A stretch of DNA of 24,619 nucleotides from Ottowia sp. (GTDB taxonomy: Bacteria; Pseudomonadota; Gammaproteobacteria; Burkholderiales; Burkholderiaceae_C). The notes beneath the pieces are model-generated. The model saw only the letters and a list, made by a program, of their open reading frames with translations, did no database searches and was not told the origin of the DNA. The DNA lies in contig JALOAS010000041.1 in NCBI GenBank assembly GCA_023228705.1, positions 1 to 24,619 of the forward strand. Reading direction: 5' to 3'. Shown piece by piece: positions 7,060-14,109 of the stretch. The position numbers and the translations under genes are program-made. Within the stretch, counting starts at the first letter, position 1; every line of letters starts with the position of its first letter.

Positions 7060-8034
7060 ATGAATGAAACACCGTCCCGGCAGCGCGCAAAGCCAGCGCG
7101 CGAGTCAACGCTGCGCCTGCCCGGTGTCCGCCTCGTCCCTGCGCCGCTGCGCCGGCGGCTGCAGCGCCAGGCGCTGGCCGTGCTCAGCCACGATGGACGC
7201 GGCGCCAACTACGACGCGCCGCTGGGCGACCCCGGCCTGTTTGGCCCGGACAGCGTGGTCTGGAAGGTCCACGCCGACTTCCCCAGCATGATGGCCGGCG
7301 GCCTGGCCGCGCTCATGCTGCAGGCGCTGCACCCGCTGGCCCTGGCCGGCGTCTGGGACCACTCCGACTTCCGCAGCGACCTGCTTGGCCGCCTGCGCCG
7401 CACCGTGGCCTTTGTCGGGCGCACCACCTACGCGCCCACCGGGCCGGCGCAGGACGCCATAGACCGCGTGCGGCGCGTCCACGACCGCGTCCACGGCACA
7501 GCGGCCGACGGGCGGCCGTACAGCGCCAACGACCCGCACCTGCTGAACTGGGTACATTGCGCCGAATCCTGGTGCTTCCTGCAAGCGTACGCGCGCTATT
7601 GCCAGCCGCTGCCGGCGTGGGCACGGGACCGCTACCTGGACGAATTCCGCCTGGTTGCCGAGCGCCTGGGCGCCCGCGACGTGCCCGCATCCATGGCCGC
7701 TCTGCAGGCGTTCTTTGGCCGCGTGCAGGGGGAACTGGCCTTTGACGTGCGCACGCAGACGGTCATGGACGTCCTGGCCAGCATCCAGCTGCCCATCCCC
7801 ATGCCTGGGCTGAGCCGCAACCTCTTCCTGGGCGCGTCCATGGCGCTGCTGCCGGACTGGGCGCTGCGGCTGCACGGGCGCAGCATGGCACAGCAGCGCC
7901 GGGACCGGTTGGCCGCAGCCTCGCTGCGCGCGCTCGCGCCCAGCATCCGCGACGCCATGTCACGGGGCGGGCTGGCCTGGCGCGCCTGCCGGCGCATGGG
8001 GGTCGACCACGCGGCCTTGTTTCACTGGGACTGA
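7060..8034 (+). CDS. MpaB/DUF2236-family oxygenase-like protein
   Basis: A 324-residue protein of the DUF2236 family, related to the fungal MpaB oxygenase and the rubber oxygenase Lcp; characterised relatives are heme-b proteins, while most bacterial members are uncharacterised. Conserved family stretches are present: GDPGLFGPDSVVWKVHADF near residues 56-74, LMLQALHPLALAGVWDHSDF just after, RVHDRVHG, then NDPHLLNWVHC in the middle. No signal peptide or clear membrane segment is seen, so it is probably cytoplasmic. ATG 7060 is the first reasonable start after the usp gene. The last codons (FHWD, stop) fall in an 18-base sequence repeated at 10251-10268. Substrate and reaction are unknown. Confidence 0.85.
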   Translation: MNETPSRQRAKPARESTLRLPGVRLVPAPLRRRLQRQALAVLSHDGRGANYDAPLGDPGLFGPDSVVWKVHADFPSMMAGGLAALMLQALHPLALAGVWDHSDFRSDLLGRLRRTVAFVGRTTYAPTGPAQDAIDRVRRVHDRVHGTAADGRPYSANDPHLLNWVHCAESWCFLQAYARYCQPLPAWARDRYLDEFRLVAERLGARDVPASMAALQAFFGRVQGELAFDVRTQTVMDVLASIQLPIPMPGLSRNLFLGASMALLPDWALRLHGRSMAQQRRDRLAAASLRALAPSIRDAMSRGGLAWRACRRMGVDHAALFHWD

Positions 8035-8035
8035 G
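8018..8035 (+). repeat. 18-base direct repeat, left copy
   Basis: TGTTTCACTGGGACTGAG covers the last codons and stop of the DUF2236 gene. The identical 18 bases recur at 10251-10268, and the similarity extends about 13 bases further upstream with three mismatches. The two copies bracket the IS remnant and the BCCT gene. Confidence 0.9.
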
Positions 8036-8095
8036 TCAAGTGGATCCCGCGTCCAGGCGCCTGTTCAAGCGTGCGTTGCACGAGAGGCAAATGCG

Positions 8096-8209
8096 ATGAC
8101 ACAGAAGACCCGGCGCAAGAGCTACAGTGCGCAGTTCAAGGCCAGGGTGGCCAGAACCATCAAGACTGTGGGTCGGCATGTCGAGCAAGAACGGCGTGTT
8201 CGGGCATGA
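8096..8209 (+). pseudogene. Fragment of an IS3-family orfA transposase gene
   Basis: The 37-residue open frame begins MTQKTRRKSYSAQFKARVA, which closely resembles the start of OrfA of IS3/IS150-type insertion sequences (pattern M-KKTRR--S--FKAKVA, just before the helix-turn-helix). The resemblance fades after about 22 residues, with an apparent internal loss after KARVA, and the frame stops at 8207-8209. No orfB, matching inverted ends or target duplication is visible nearby. I read it as the degraded left end of an insertion sequence left at the edge of the rearranged segment. The alternative, a small unrelated basic protein, seems less likely. Confidence 0.6.
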
Positions 8210-8561
8210 GCTGGCATCGACTCGATCTGGGTGACGCGCTGCAGGCCGAGATCGAAATTGCCGATATTCGGGAGCCAGCTGAGGCCGAATACGGTCGCCC
8301 TGGCCGGCCGTCGGGCTGCGCAGTTTGCCTCGCTCACGCCTTGGGCGATGTCCACTGCAGCGCGCAGCTTTTTTCTTCTCTCCGGCGATCTGGGCCGCTG
8401 GCGCATCGATTTCGGCGCGCCCCTTGCGGCGCTGCGCCAGCGCCATGGGATCGGGGTCTGCTGGCCGCCAGGGACACCCTACAATCAAACCCGTGATATG
8501 GATAGGAACATGCTTGGTGGCACCGTGTATCAAGCGCACCGCCCGGCCGCGGCGCTGAACC
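8210..8561. other. Gene-free stretch before the BCCT gene
   Basis: About 350 bases without a gene I can recognise. A plus-strand frame beginning MSWHRLDLGDALQAEIEIAD at 8209 reads smoothly for about 25 residues before turning low-complexity; it may be a broken gene remnant. A candidate -10 box TACAAT lies at 8480-8485, about 80 bases before the BCCT start, without a good -35. The stretch is probably decayed DNA from the insertion event. Confidence 0.4.
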
Positions 8562-10196
8562 GTGCTTTCCTGGAACCTGCGCCGGCGTTTGCAGCACGCC
8601 CCATGGACCCTGATCTGGTCGCTGGCGATCATGCTCGGCTTCGTCGCGCTGGGCGTGCGCATGCCTGCCGAGCTGACGCGCTGGGCCGACGTCGCGCTGC
8701 AATTCACAACCGAGCACTTCGGCTGGCTCTATCTGTTCGCCACCACCGGTTTTCTGATCTTCTGCATTGGCGTGGGCCTGGGCCCCTATGGCCGCATCCG
8801 GCTCGGCGCCGACGGCGAAGCGCCGGAGTTTCCCTACCTGACCTGGCTGGGCATGATCTTTTCGGCCGGCATGGGCGTGGGCCTGGTGTTCTGGGGCGTG
8901 GCCGAGCCGATGAGCCATTTCATCGCCCCGCCGCTGGGAATGGCCGACGCGCGCAGCACCCGGGCCGCCGAACTGGCGATCCAGTACTCGTTCTTTCACT
9001 GGGGCTTTCACCAGTGGGCCAACTTCGGCATCGTCGGCCTGGCCATTGCCTACGCCCGCTTCCGGCTTGATCGCCCCGGGCTGATCAGCGAGACCTTTCG
9101 CTCCGCGCTCGGCGACCGCGTCGACGGTGCCGCCGGCTACGCCATCAACATGCTGGCGGTGGTCTCGACCGTGTTTGGCGTGGCCACGACCATGGGCCTG
9201 GGCATCATCCAGATCAACAGCGGGCTCGGCACGGTCGCCGGCGTGGCCTTCGGGCTGGACAACCAGCTCGCCATCCTCGGCGGCATCTCGCTGGTCTTTC
9301 TGCTCGCCTCACTGACTCCGCTGAAAGCCGGCATCCGCTACGTCAGTGATGCCAACATGCTGCTTGCCGGGCTGGTGCTGCTGTTCGTGTTCTTTGCCGG
9401 ACCCACCGACTTTCTCACCGCCGTGCTGACCAATGGCATTGGCGACTATTTTGCCAACCTCATCGGCATGAGCCTGGTCATGGAGCCCTATACAGGCGAG
9501 GACTGGGTCGAGCGCTGGACGATCTTCTACTGGGCCTGGGGCCTGTCCTGGGCGCCGTTTGTCGGCAGCTTCATCGCCCGCATCTCGCGCGGGCGCACGG
9601 TGCGCGAATTCGTGCTCGGCGTCATCGGCGTGCCGGTGCTGTTGAGCATGCTGTGGTTCGCCACCTTCGGCGGCACCGCGCTGCACTTTGAGCTGTTCGA
9701 TGGCGCTGGCCTGGGCGACGCGGTCAGCCGGGAAATGAGCGCCGGGCTGTTTGCCATGCTCGAGGCTCTGCCGGCGCCCGGCGTGCTCGGCATCGCCATG
9801 CTCGTGCTGATCGTTCTGTTCGTGATCACCTCGGCCAACTCGGCCACCTTCGTGCTTGGCATGTTCACCAGCCAGGGCCGGCTCAACCCGGGCCGGCCAA
9901 CGCGCCTGATCTGGGGCGTGGTCACCGCACTGGTCACCGGCGTGCTGCTGGCCAGCGGTGGGCTCGAAGCGCTGCAGACCATCTCCATCATTGCCGCCCT
10001 GCCCTTCATGGTGCTGATGATCTTCATGGCCGCCTCGCTGCTGCGGGCGTTCCAGGCCGAGCAGCGCCAGAAGGAGTTGCGTGAGGCGCTGCTGCGCGAG
10101 CGCGTCCAGAGGCTGCTGGCCGAGCACGATGCCGAGCGCGATGGCCACGAGGCTACCGGCCGCAACGAGAATGGGGGCAACCCGCCCGCCGGATAA
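8562..10196 (+). CDS. BCCT-family betaine/choline/carnitine transporter
   Basis: A 544-residue inner-membrane secondary transporter of the BCCT family, which takes up trimethylammonium compounds such as glycine betaine, mainly for osmoprotection. The family glycine motif GMGVG (103-107), followed by LVFWGVAEP, is of the sodium-coupled type. The signature Trp-rich segment (about 319-350, IFYWAWGLSWAPF then RISRGRTVREF) is intact. Twelve hydrophobic segments fit. A cytoplasmic charged tail follows from about residue 500. The only in-frame start is GTG 8562, six bases after an in-frame TGA, and no Shine-Dalgarno is visible, so the true start or expression signal may have been altered. The gene sits alone between an IS remnant and a DUF2236 scrap, which suggests acquisition by recombination. 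Exact substrate is not determinable here. Confidence 0.9.
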   Translation: MLSWNLRRRLQHAPWTLIWSLAIMLGFVALGVRMPAELTRWADVALQFTTEHFGWLYLFATTGFLIFCIGVGLGPYGRIRLGADGEAPEFPYLTWLGMIFSAGMGVGLVFWGVAEPMSHFIAPPLGMADARSTRAAELAIQYSFFHWGFHQWANFGIVGLAIAYARFRLDRPGLISETFRSALGDRVDGAAGYAINMLAVVSTVFGVATTMGLGIIQINSGLGTVAGVAFGLDNQLAILGGISLVFLLASLTPLKAGIRYVSDANMLLAGLVLLFVFFAGPTDFLTAVLTNGIGDYFANLIGMSLVMEPYTGEDWVERWTIFYWAWGLSWAPFVGSFIARISRGRTVREFVLGVIGVPVLLSMLWFATFGGTALHFELFDGAGLGDAVSREMSAGLFAMLEALPAPGVLGIAMLVLIVLFVITSANSATFVLGMFTSQGRLNPGRPTRLIWGVVTALVTGVLLASGGLEALQTISIIAALPFMVLMIFMAASLLRAFQAEQRQKELREALLRERVQRLLAEHDAERDGHEATGRNENGGNPPAG

Positions 10197-10210
10197 TGGA
10201 GCGTCGGTGA

Positions 10211-10267
10211 CGCGAAATCGTGATCGCTGTCCATCCCGACCAGGCCGCCGTGTTTCACTGGGACTGA
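10211..10267 (+). pseudogene. 3' remnant of a second DUF2236 gene
   Basis: Read in frame to the TGA at 10265-10267, this gives REIVIAVHPDQAAVFHWD. Its last nine residues align with the end of the complete DUF2236 protein at 7060-8034 (DHAALFHWD against DQAAVFHWD). At DNA level about 31 bases align with three mismatches, the last 18 identical. An in-frame TGA at 10208-10210 closes the frame upstream and nothing earlier resembles the family. It is therefore a truncated tail of a diverged homologue, left beside the fsr-like gene. Confidence 0.7.
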
Positions 10268-10268
10268 G
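10251..10268 (+). repeat. 18-base direct repeat, right copy
   Basis: Identical to 8018-8035. It overlaps the 3' end of the convergent MFS exporter gene, whose stop codon (TCA on the plus strand, 10255-10257) lies inside it. The two copies are 2233 bases apart and define the edges of the rearranged segment. Confidence 0.9.
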
Positions 10269-11529
10269 CTGCCGCGCCCGCCCCGCGCGCTGCCGCCCGC
10301 CGTCGCGCGGGGCGTTCCGCGTCGGCCGGCAGGAAAACGGTCAGCACGCCCAGCAGCGGCAGGTACGAGCACAGCTTGTAGACGGCAACGATGCCCTGGC
10401 TGTCGGCCACGGCGCCAAGCACGGCTGCGCCCATGCCGCCCAGCCCGAACGCCAGCCCGAAGAACATGCCCGATACCGTGCCGATCTTGCCTGGCATCAT
10501 TTCCTGCGCATAGACCAGAATCGCTGAAAACGCGGACGACAGCACGAGGCCGATGGCAAAGATCAGCACGCCGGTCCACGCCAGGTTGACGTACGGCAGC
10601 GCCAGCGTGAATGGCGCCACGCCCAGGATAGACACCCAGATGACCGGCTTGCGGCCGATGCGGTCGCCAATCGGCCCGCCAAACAGCGTCCCGGCGGCCA
10701 CCGCAAACAGGAAGACAAACAGGTGGATCTGCGCGGACCGCACCGACACGCCAAAGTGGTCAATGAGGTAGAAGGTGTAGTAGCTGGTGATGCTGGCCAG
10801 GTAGAAGTACTTGGAAAAGAGCAGGACCAGCAGCACCGTGACGGCGCGCACGACGGTGCGCTGCAGCACCCGCGGCGCGGCCGCGGCGTCGTCCGCAGCC
10901 GCTGCCGGGCCGGCGCTGCGCGTCAGATGCTGGCGCTTGTACCAGTTGCCGATTTGCCACAGGATGACCATCGCTGCCAGCGCCGCCAGCGCAAACCACG
11001 CGATGGCCGGCTGGCCGTGCGGCAGCACGATCAGCGCCGCCAGCAACGGCCCCACGGCCGAGCCGGTGTTGCCCCCCACCTGGAAGATGGACTGCGCCCA
11101 GCCGTGCTGTCCGCCAGACGCCAGCCGCGCGATGCGCGAGGATTCCGGATGAAACACCGACGAGCCGGTCCCCACCAGCGCAGCGGCAACCAGCAGCGTC
11201 GCAAAGTTGGGCGCCAGCGCCAGCACGATGAGGCCGCACAGCGTCGAGCCCATGCCCAGCACCAGCGAATGCGGCCGGGGATGCCTGTCCGTGTACAGGC
11301 CCACCGCCGGCTGCAGCAGGGATGCCGTGACCTGGTACGTCAGCGTGATCATCCCCACCTGCATGAAGCTCAGCGCAAATTCCGCTTTCAGGATGGGGTA
11401 GATGGCCAGGATCAACGACTGGATCATGTCGTTGAGACCATGCGAGAGGCTGATCGCCCCCAGCACCCGGTAGCGTATTCCGGGCGCTGTGGTGTTCCGT
11501 GACAGGGTTGCCGTGACGGGGGGGCTCAT
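10255..11529 (-). CDS. fsr: MFS exporter, fosmidomycin-resistance (Fsr) type
   Basis: A 424-residue, twelve-segment major facilitator efflux protein. The N-terminal stretch ISLSHGLNDMIQSLILAIYP is diagnostic for the Fsr group, and further features fit: YTDRHPRP in the loop between segments 2 and 3, GTGSSVFHPESSR near segment 4, and GDRIGRKP in the second half. Proteins of this group export fosmidomycin and possibly other compounds; the natural substrate is uncertain. ATG 11529 gives normal length, although only a weak ribosome site is seen. The gene runs convergently into the BCCT segment; its last codons overlap the 18-base direct repeat and the DUF2236 scrap, so its C-terminus (a Gln/Ala-rich tail) may have been set by that junction. 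Confidence 0.88.
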   Translation of the reverse strand: MSPPVTATLSRNTTAPGIRYRVLGAISLSHGLNDMIQSLILAIYPILKAEFALSFMQVGMITLTYQVTASLLQPAVGLYTDRHPRPHSLVLGMGSTLCGLIVLALAPNFATLLVAAALVGTGSSVFHPESSRIARLASGGQHGWAQSIFQVGGNTGSAVGPLLAALIVLPHGQPAIAWFALAALAAMVILWQIGNWYKRQHLTRSAGPAAAADDAAAAPRVLQRTVVRAVTVLLVLLFSKYFYLASITSYYTFYLIDHFGVSVRSAQIHLFVFLFAVAAGTLFGGPIGDRIGRKPVIWVSILGVAPFTLALPYVNLAWTGVLIFAIGLVLSSAFSAILVYAQEMMPGKIGTVSGMFFGLAFGLGGMGAAVLGAVADSQGIVAVYKLCSYLPLLGVLTVFLPADAERPARRRAAARGAGAAAQSQ

Positions 11530-11652
11530 GGGTACACGTGGGTGATGTTGATTGCAGGGCCGTGCCGGCCGGCACCGGCGTCAGGCTCCGTCCATGTTAG
11601 GGGGTTCGCCCATCCGGTGCAGACACGTGGCTGGGCGCCGCCGGGCGCGGCG

Positions 11653-13068
11653 TCACCGCGCCGCGAGCGCAGGCAGGATCGCGCTCGCGATGGCAAAGTA
11701 GATGAGGATGCCGCTGCCGTCGGCGATCGTCGTGATCAGCGGCGAGCTGGCAGCGGCCGGGTCGGCCTTGAAGTGGCTGAGCAGGAACGGCAGCAACATG
11801 CCGATCAGGCTGCCGACGATGACCACCACCAACATGGTCAAGGCAACAACCAATGCAATGGCCGGGCCGCCGCGCAGCAGGCCGACGCCGCTCACGGCCA
11901 GCGCCATGGTTAACCCCAGCAGGAACGCCACGGCCAGTTCCCGCCCCAGCATGCCGGCCCAGTCGCGCATCTGCACGTCGCCGGTGGCCAGCGCGCGCAC
12001 CATCAGCGTGGACGACTGCGAGCCGGCGTTGCCGCCGCTGTCTATCAGCAGCGGCAGGAAGAACACCAGCGCCACGTTGGCGGTGATCAGGTCCTCGAAG
12101 TACGCAATGCCCGCGCCCGAAAAAATGTTGGCAAACACCAGCAGGATCAGCCAGAAAACGCGCTTTTGGTACAGCAGGCGCACGGTGGCGTCCTTCATGC
12201 GGGTCGGCCAGTCGCCGCCCAGCGAGCCGCCGGACTTCTGGAAGTCTTCGGTGGCCGCGTCGGCAAGCACGTCCATGGCGTCGTCGGCGGTGATGATGCC
12301 GACCATGCGGTGCTGCGCGTCGACCACCGGCAGCGCAATGAAGTCGTAGCGGGCGATCTTGGCCGCTGCGGCCTCGCGGTCTTCGTCCACGCGCACGCTG
12401 ATGGGCTTGGTCTCCATCATGTCGCCAACGCGCCGGCCCGGCTGCGCCAGGATGAGCCGCCGCAGCGTCGTCACCCCGATCAGCTCGCGCTGGTCGTTGA
12501 TGACGTAGGCGTTGTAGATGGTCTCGCGGTCTGGCGCGATGCGGCGCAGCTCCTCTATGGCCTGACCCGCCGTCAGCTCCGGCGTCAGCGTCGCGTACTG
12601 CGAGTTCATGATCGCGCCGGCGCTGTCCTCGGCGTAGCTGGCCAGGCGCCGGATGTCCTCGCGCTCGGCCTGCGCCAGCGCCGGGAGCAGCATTTCCCGG
12701 TCTTCGGGCAGCGCGTTGAACAGGTCCGCACGCTCGTCCGACGACATGTTCTCCAGCAGCGTGATCAGCGCCGCCTGCGGCATGCGCGCGGCCAGCTCGG
12801 CCTGCCGGTGCAGCGGCAGGTAGCCAACCACGTCGGGCTGCACCTTGGCCGGAATCAGCGGCAGCGCAGCGTGCAGCTCGTCGTCGCTGAGCTCGTCCAG
12901 CGCATCGGCCACGTCCACTGCGGGCGCCTGCTCGAACCAGCTGTGCAGCACGCTGCGCCCCGTCTCGCTGCCCAGGTCGTTGCGAATGACCTCGGCCGCA
13001 GCCTGCGCATCAAAGGGTTCATCGCTGTGACGCAGGGCAACGGCCAGTTCATCGTCAAGTTCGGGCAT
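11653..13068 (-). CDS. mgtE: Magnesium transporter MgtE
   Basis: A 471-residue Mg2+ channel/transporter of the inner membrane. Domains in order: cytoplasmic helical N domain (about 20-140), a pair of CBS domains (about 150-275) acting as the Mg2+ sensor, a connecting helix with KDATVRLLYQKRVFW, and five membrane segments from about 304. Pore hallmarks are clear: LLIDSGGNAGSQSST near 341-354 and ADPAAASSPL near 435-444, where Asp436 corresponds to the pore Asp of Thermus MgtE. ATG 13068 is supported by GGAGG six bases upstream; codons further upstream would add an Arg/Cys-rich leader with no family match. The leader between dsbB and mgtE contains a short hairpin (13138-13154), but I see no recognisable Mg2+ riboswitch. 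Confidence 0.94.
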   Translation of the reverse strand: MPELDDELAVALRHSDEPFDAQAAAEVIRNDLGSETGRSVLHSWFEQAPAVDVADALDELSDDELHAALPLIPAKVQPDVVGYLPLHRQAELAARMPQAALITLLENMSSDERADLFNALPEDREMLLPALAQAEREDIRRLASYAEDSAGAIMNSQYATLTPELTAGQAIEELRRIAPDRETIYNAYVINDQRELIGVTTLRRLILAQPGRRVGDMMETKPISVRVDEDREAAAAKIARYDFIALPVVDAQHRMVGIITADDAMDVLADAATEDFQKSGGSLGGDWPTRMKDATVRLLYQKRVFWLILLVFANIFSGAGIAYFEDLITANVALVFFLPLLIDSGGNAGSQSSTLMVRALATGDVQMRDWAGMLGRELAVAFLLGLTMALAVSGVGLLRGGPAIALVVALTMLVVVIVGSLIGMLLPFLLSHFKADPAAASSPLITTIADGSGILIYFAIASAILPALAAR

Positions 13069-13137
13069 GGTGAACCTCCGTGGGCGGGTGGATGAGGCAG
13101 CGCGCCGCAGCGGGCAGGCGGGCCCGCGCCCGGTATC

Positions 13138-13154
13138 GCAGACCTCGGGTCTGC
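13138..13154 (-). other. Small hairpin in the mgtE leader
   Basis: Seven-base perfect arms GCAGACC (13138-13144) and GGTCTGC (13148-13154) enclose a three-base loop about 70 bases before mgtE. There is no T-run. It may be a leader structure or part of a processed dsbB 3' end. Nothing ties it to a known riboswitch class. Confidence 0.35.
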
Positions 13155-13246
13155 AGGGCACGGTGGCACGCGGGCAACCGGCTATTGTCGCAGGTCGGGA
13201 GACCCGCCGCCGGGCGCGGGAAAGACCGCGTTGAGACGCTGGCGGG

Positions 13247-13762
13247 CTAGCGTTGCGGCAGGCTGCGCCGCTGGGCCGCCAGCGTCAGGATCGCGAGCAC
13301 GCCCAGGCCGGCAAATCCCAGGAAGGACCAGTTGGCGATGCTGCCGCCCAGCAGCGTCCAGTCCACCGCGCTGCAGTCGCCGCTGCCGCGAAAGATCATG
13401 GGGATGGCGCGGCCCAGCGGAAACGACTCGATGATGCCGTAGAGATCGCGGCCGCAGGTGGCAAACTCGGGCGGATTCCACTGCAGCCAGCTTTGCCGTG
13501 CCGCCGTGAACGCGCCAAACGCGGCGGCCAGGATGCCCAGCCCGCCCCAGAGAAACCACAGCCAGCGCCGCGACGTGAGCGCGGCCAGCAGGCTGCACAG
13601 CGCCAGCACGATGAACGCGTCACGCTGCACGATGCACATGGGACAGGGTTCCAGGCCCACGATGTTTTGCAGGTAGAGGACGGCAAAGGCCAGCAGCGCC
13701 ACGCAAGCCAGCGCCATGCCGGCAAAGATGCGGCGCGGGTACAGGAACAAGGGCTTCAGCAT
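13247..13762 (-). CDS. dsbB: Disulfide bond formation protein DsbB
   Basis: A 171-residue inner-membrane quinone reductase that reoxidises the periplasmic disulfide donor DsbA. Four hydrophobic segments are visible (about 11-32, 46-63, 67-87, 141-160). The two catalytic periplasmic Cys pairs are complete: CPMC at 40-43 and Cys103 with Cys130, the latter in GSGDCSAVDW. Q46-R47 immediately after the first pair matches the quinone-interacting region of DsbB. ATG 13762 fits the family N-terminus, although the ribosome site is weak. It is separated from mgtE by 178 bases, so the two need not share a transcript. No dsbA is in the window. Confidence 0.93.
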   Translation of the reverse strand: MLKPLFLYPRRIFAGMALACVALLAFAVLYLQNIVGLEPCPMCIVQRDAFIVLALCSLLAALTSRRWLWFLWGGLGILAAAFGAFTAARQSWLQWNPPEFATCGRDLYGIIESFPLGRAIPMIFRGSGDCSAVDWTLLGGSIANWSFLGFAGLGVLAILTLAAQRRSLPQR

Positions 13763-14109
13763 GGCAGCTCGAGTTTGGCACGCATCGTCAGCTCACTGGA
13801 TAGAAGCCGCTTGCGGCGGCTGATGATAGTCTGGCGTTGAGCGTTGAGCGTTGAGCGTTGGGTGTTGGGTGTTGGGTGTTGGGCAAATAACGAACCATAC
13901 GCAAAACGCTGGACGCCTTTCGTTCAACCTCCTCAGAGTCATGCGCTTGGGGTTGCTGGGCATCGTTTCTGGTCAGGTGGCAGATTGGCGCGGGTTGGGT
14001 CTGGCGGTAACGGCGGGCGCTGGCGACAGGGGCTGCAGGCCGGCCGGCGCCCCGTCTGCCCTCCGGATTCTACGCAACCGCCCCGCCATGGCGCGCGCCG
14101 CTGGCCCCA
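13763..14109. other. Gene-free gap between dsbB and metY
   Basis: This 347-base gap holds repeat copy B (13834-13934). The remaining sequence, 13935-14109, is GC-rich with no recognisable gene, tRNA or terminator; translations in all frames are low-complexity Arg/Pro/Gly strings. Confidence 0.5.
13834..13934. repeat. Dispersed palindromic repeat, copy B, with heptamer array
   Basis: The left part is seven exact tandem heptamers (13834-13882): GCGTTGA three times, GCGTTGG once, then GTGTTGG three times, all fitting GYGTTGR. After a short spacer comes a core resembling copy C (ACGAACCATACGC then AAACGCTGGACGC) and a right arm TTCGTTCAACCTCCTC. The flank TGATGATAG before the array also resembles the flank of copy C (TGATGATGG). 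The expanded head pairs poorly with the tail arm, unlike copies A and C. Confidence 0.8.

Noticed and set aside
8036..8707. Minus-strand 223-codon open frame over the region before the BCCT gene
   Set aside because: It is Arg/Cys/Pro rich, has no recognisable motif, overlaps the BCCT start and spans the IS fragment, so it looks like a chance frame.
8018..10268. Composite transposon or integron cassette around the BCCT gene
   Set aside because: There is no intact transposase, integrase, attC-like site or matching inverted ends; the 18-base repeat is explained better by homologous gene tails.
13069..13246. Mg2+-sensing riboswitch upstream of mgtE
   Set aside because: Only a 7-base hairpin is present; none of the long conserved core of the M-box (ykoK) element is visible, and that class is not typical of this group.
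13225..13262. Possible fourth copy of the heptamer repeat (GTTGAGACGCTGGCGGG)
   Set aside because: It has only one partial heptamer and no matching right arm, and part of it overlaps the end of dsbB.
13834..13882. CRISPR array
   Set aside because: The units are 7 bases and contiguous, with no spacers; it is a simple tandem repeat.
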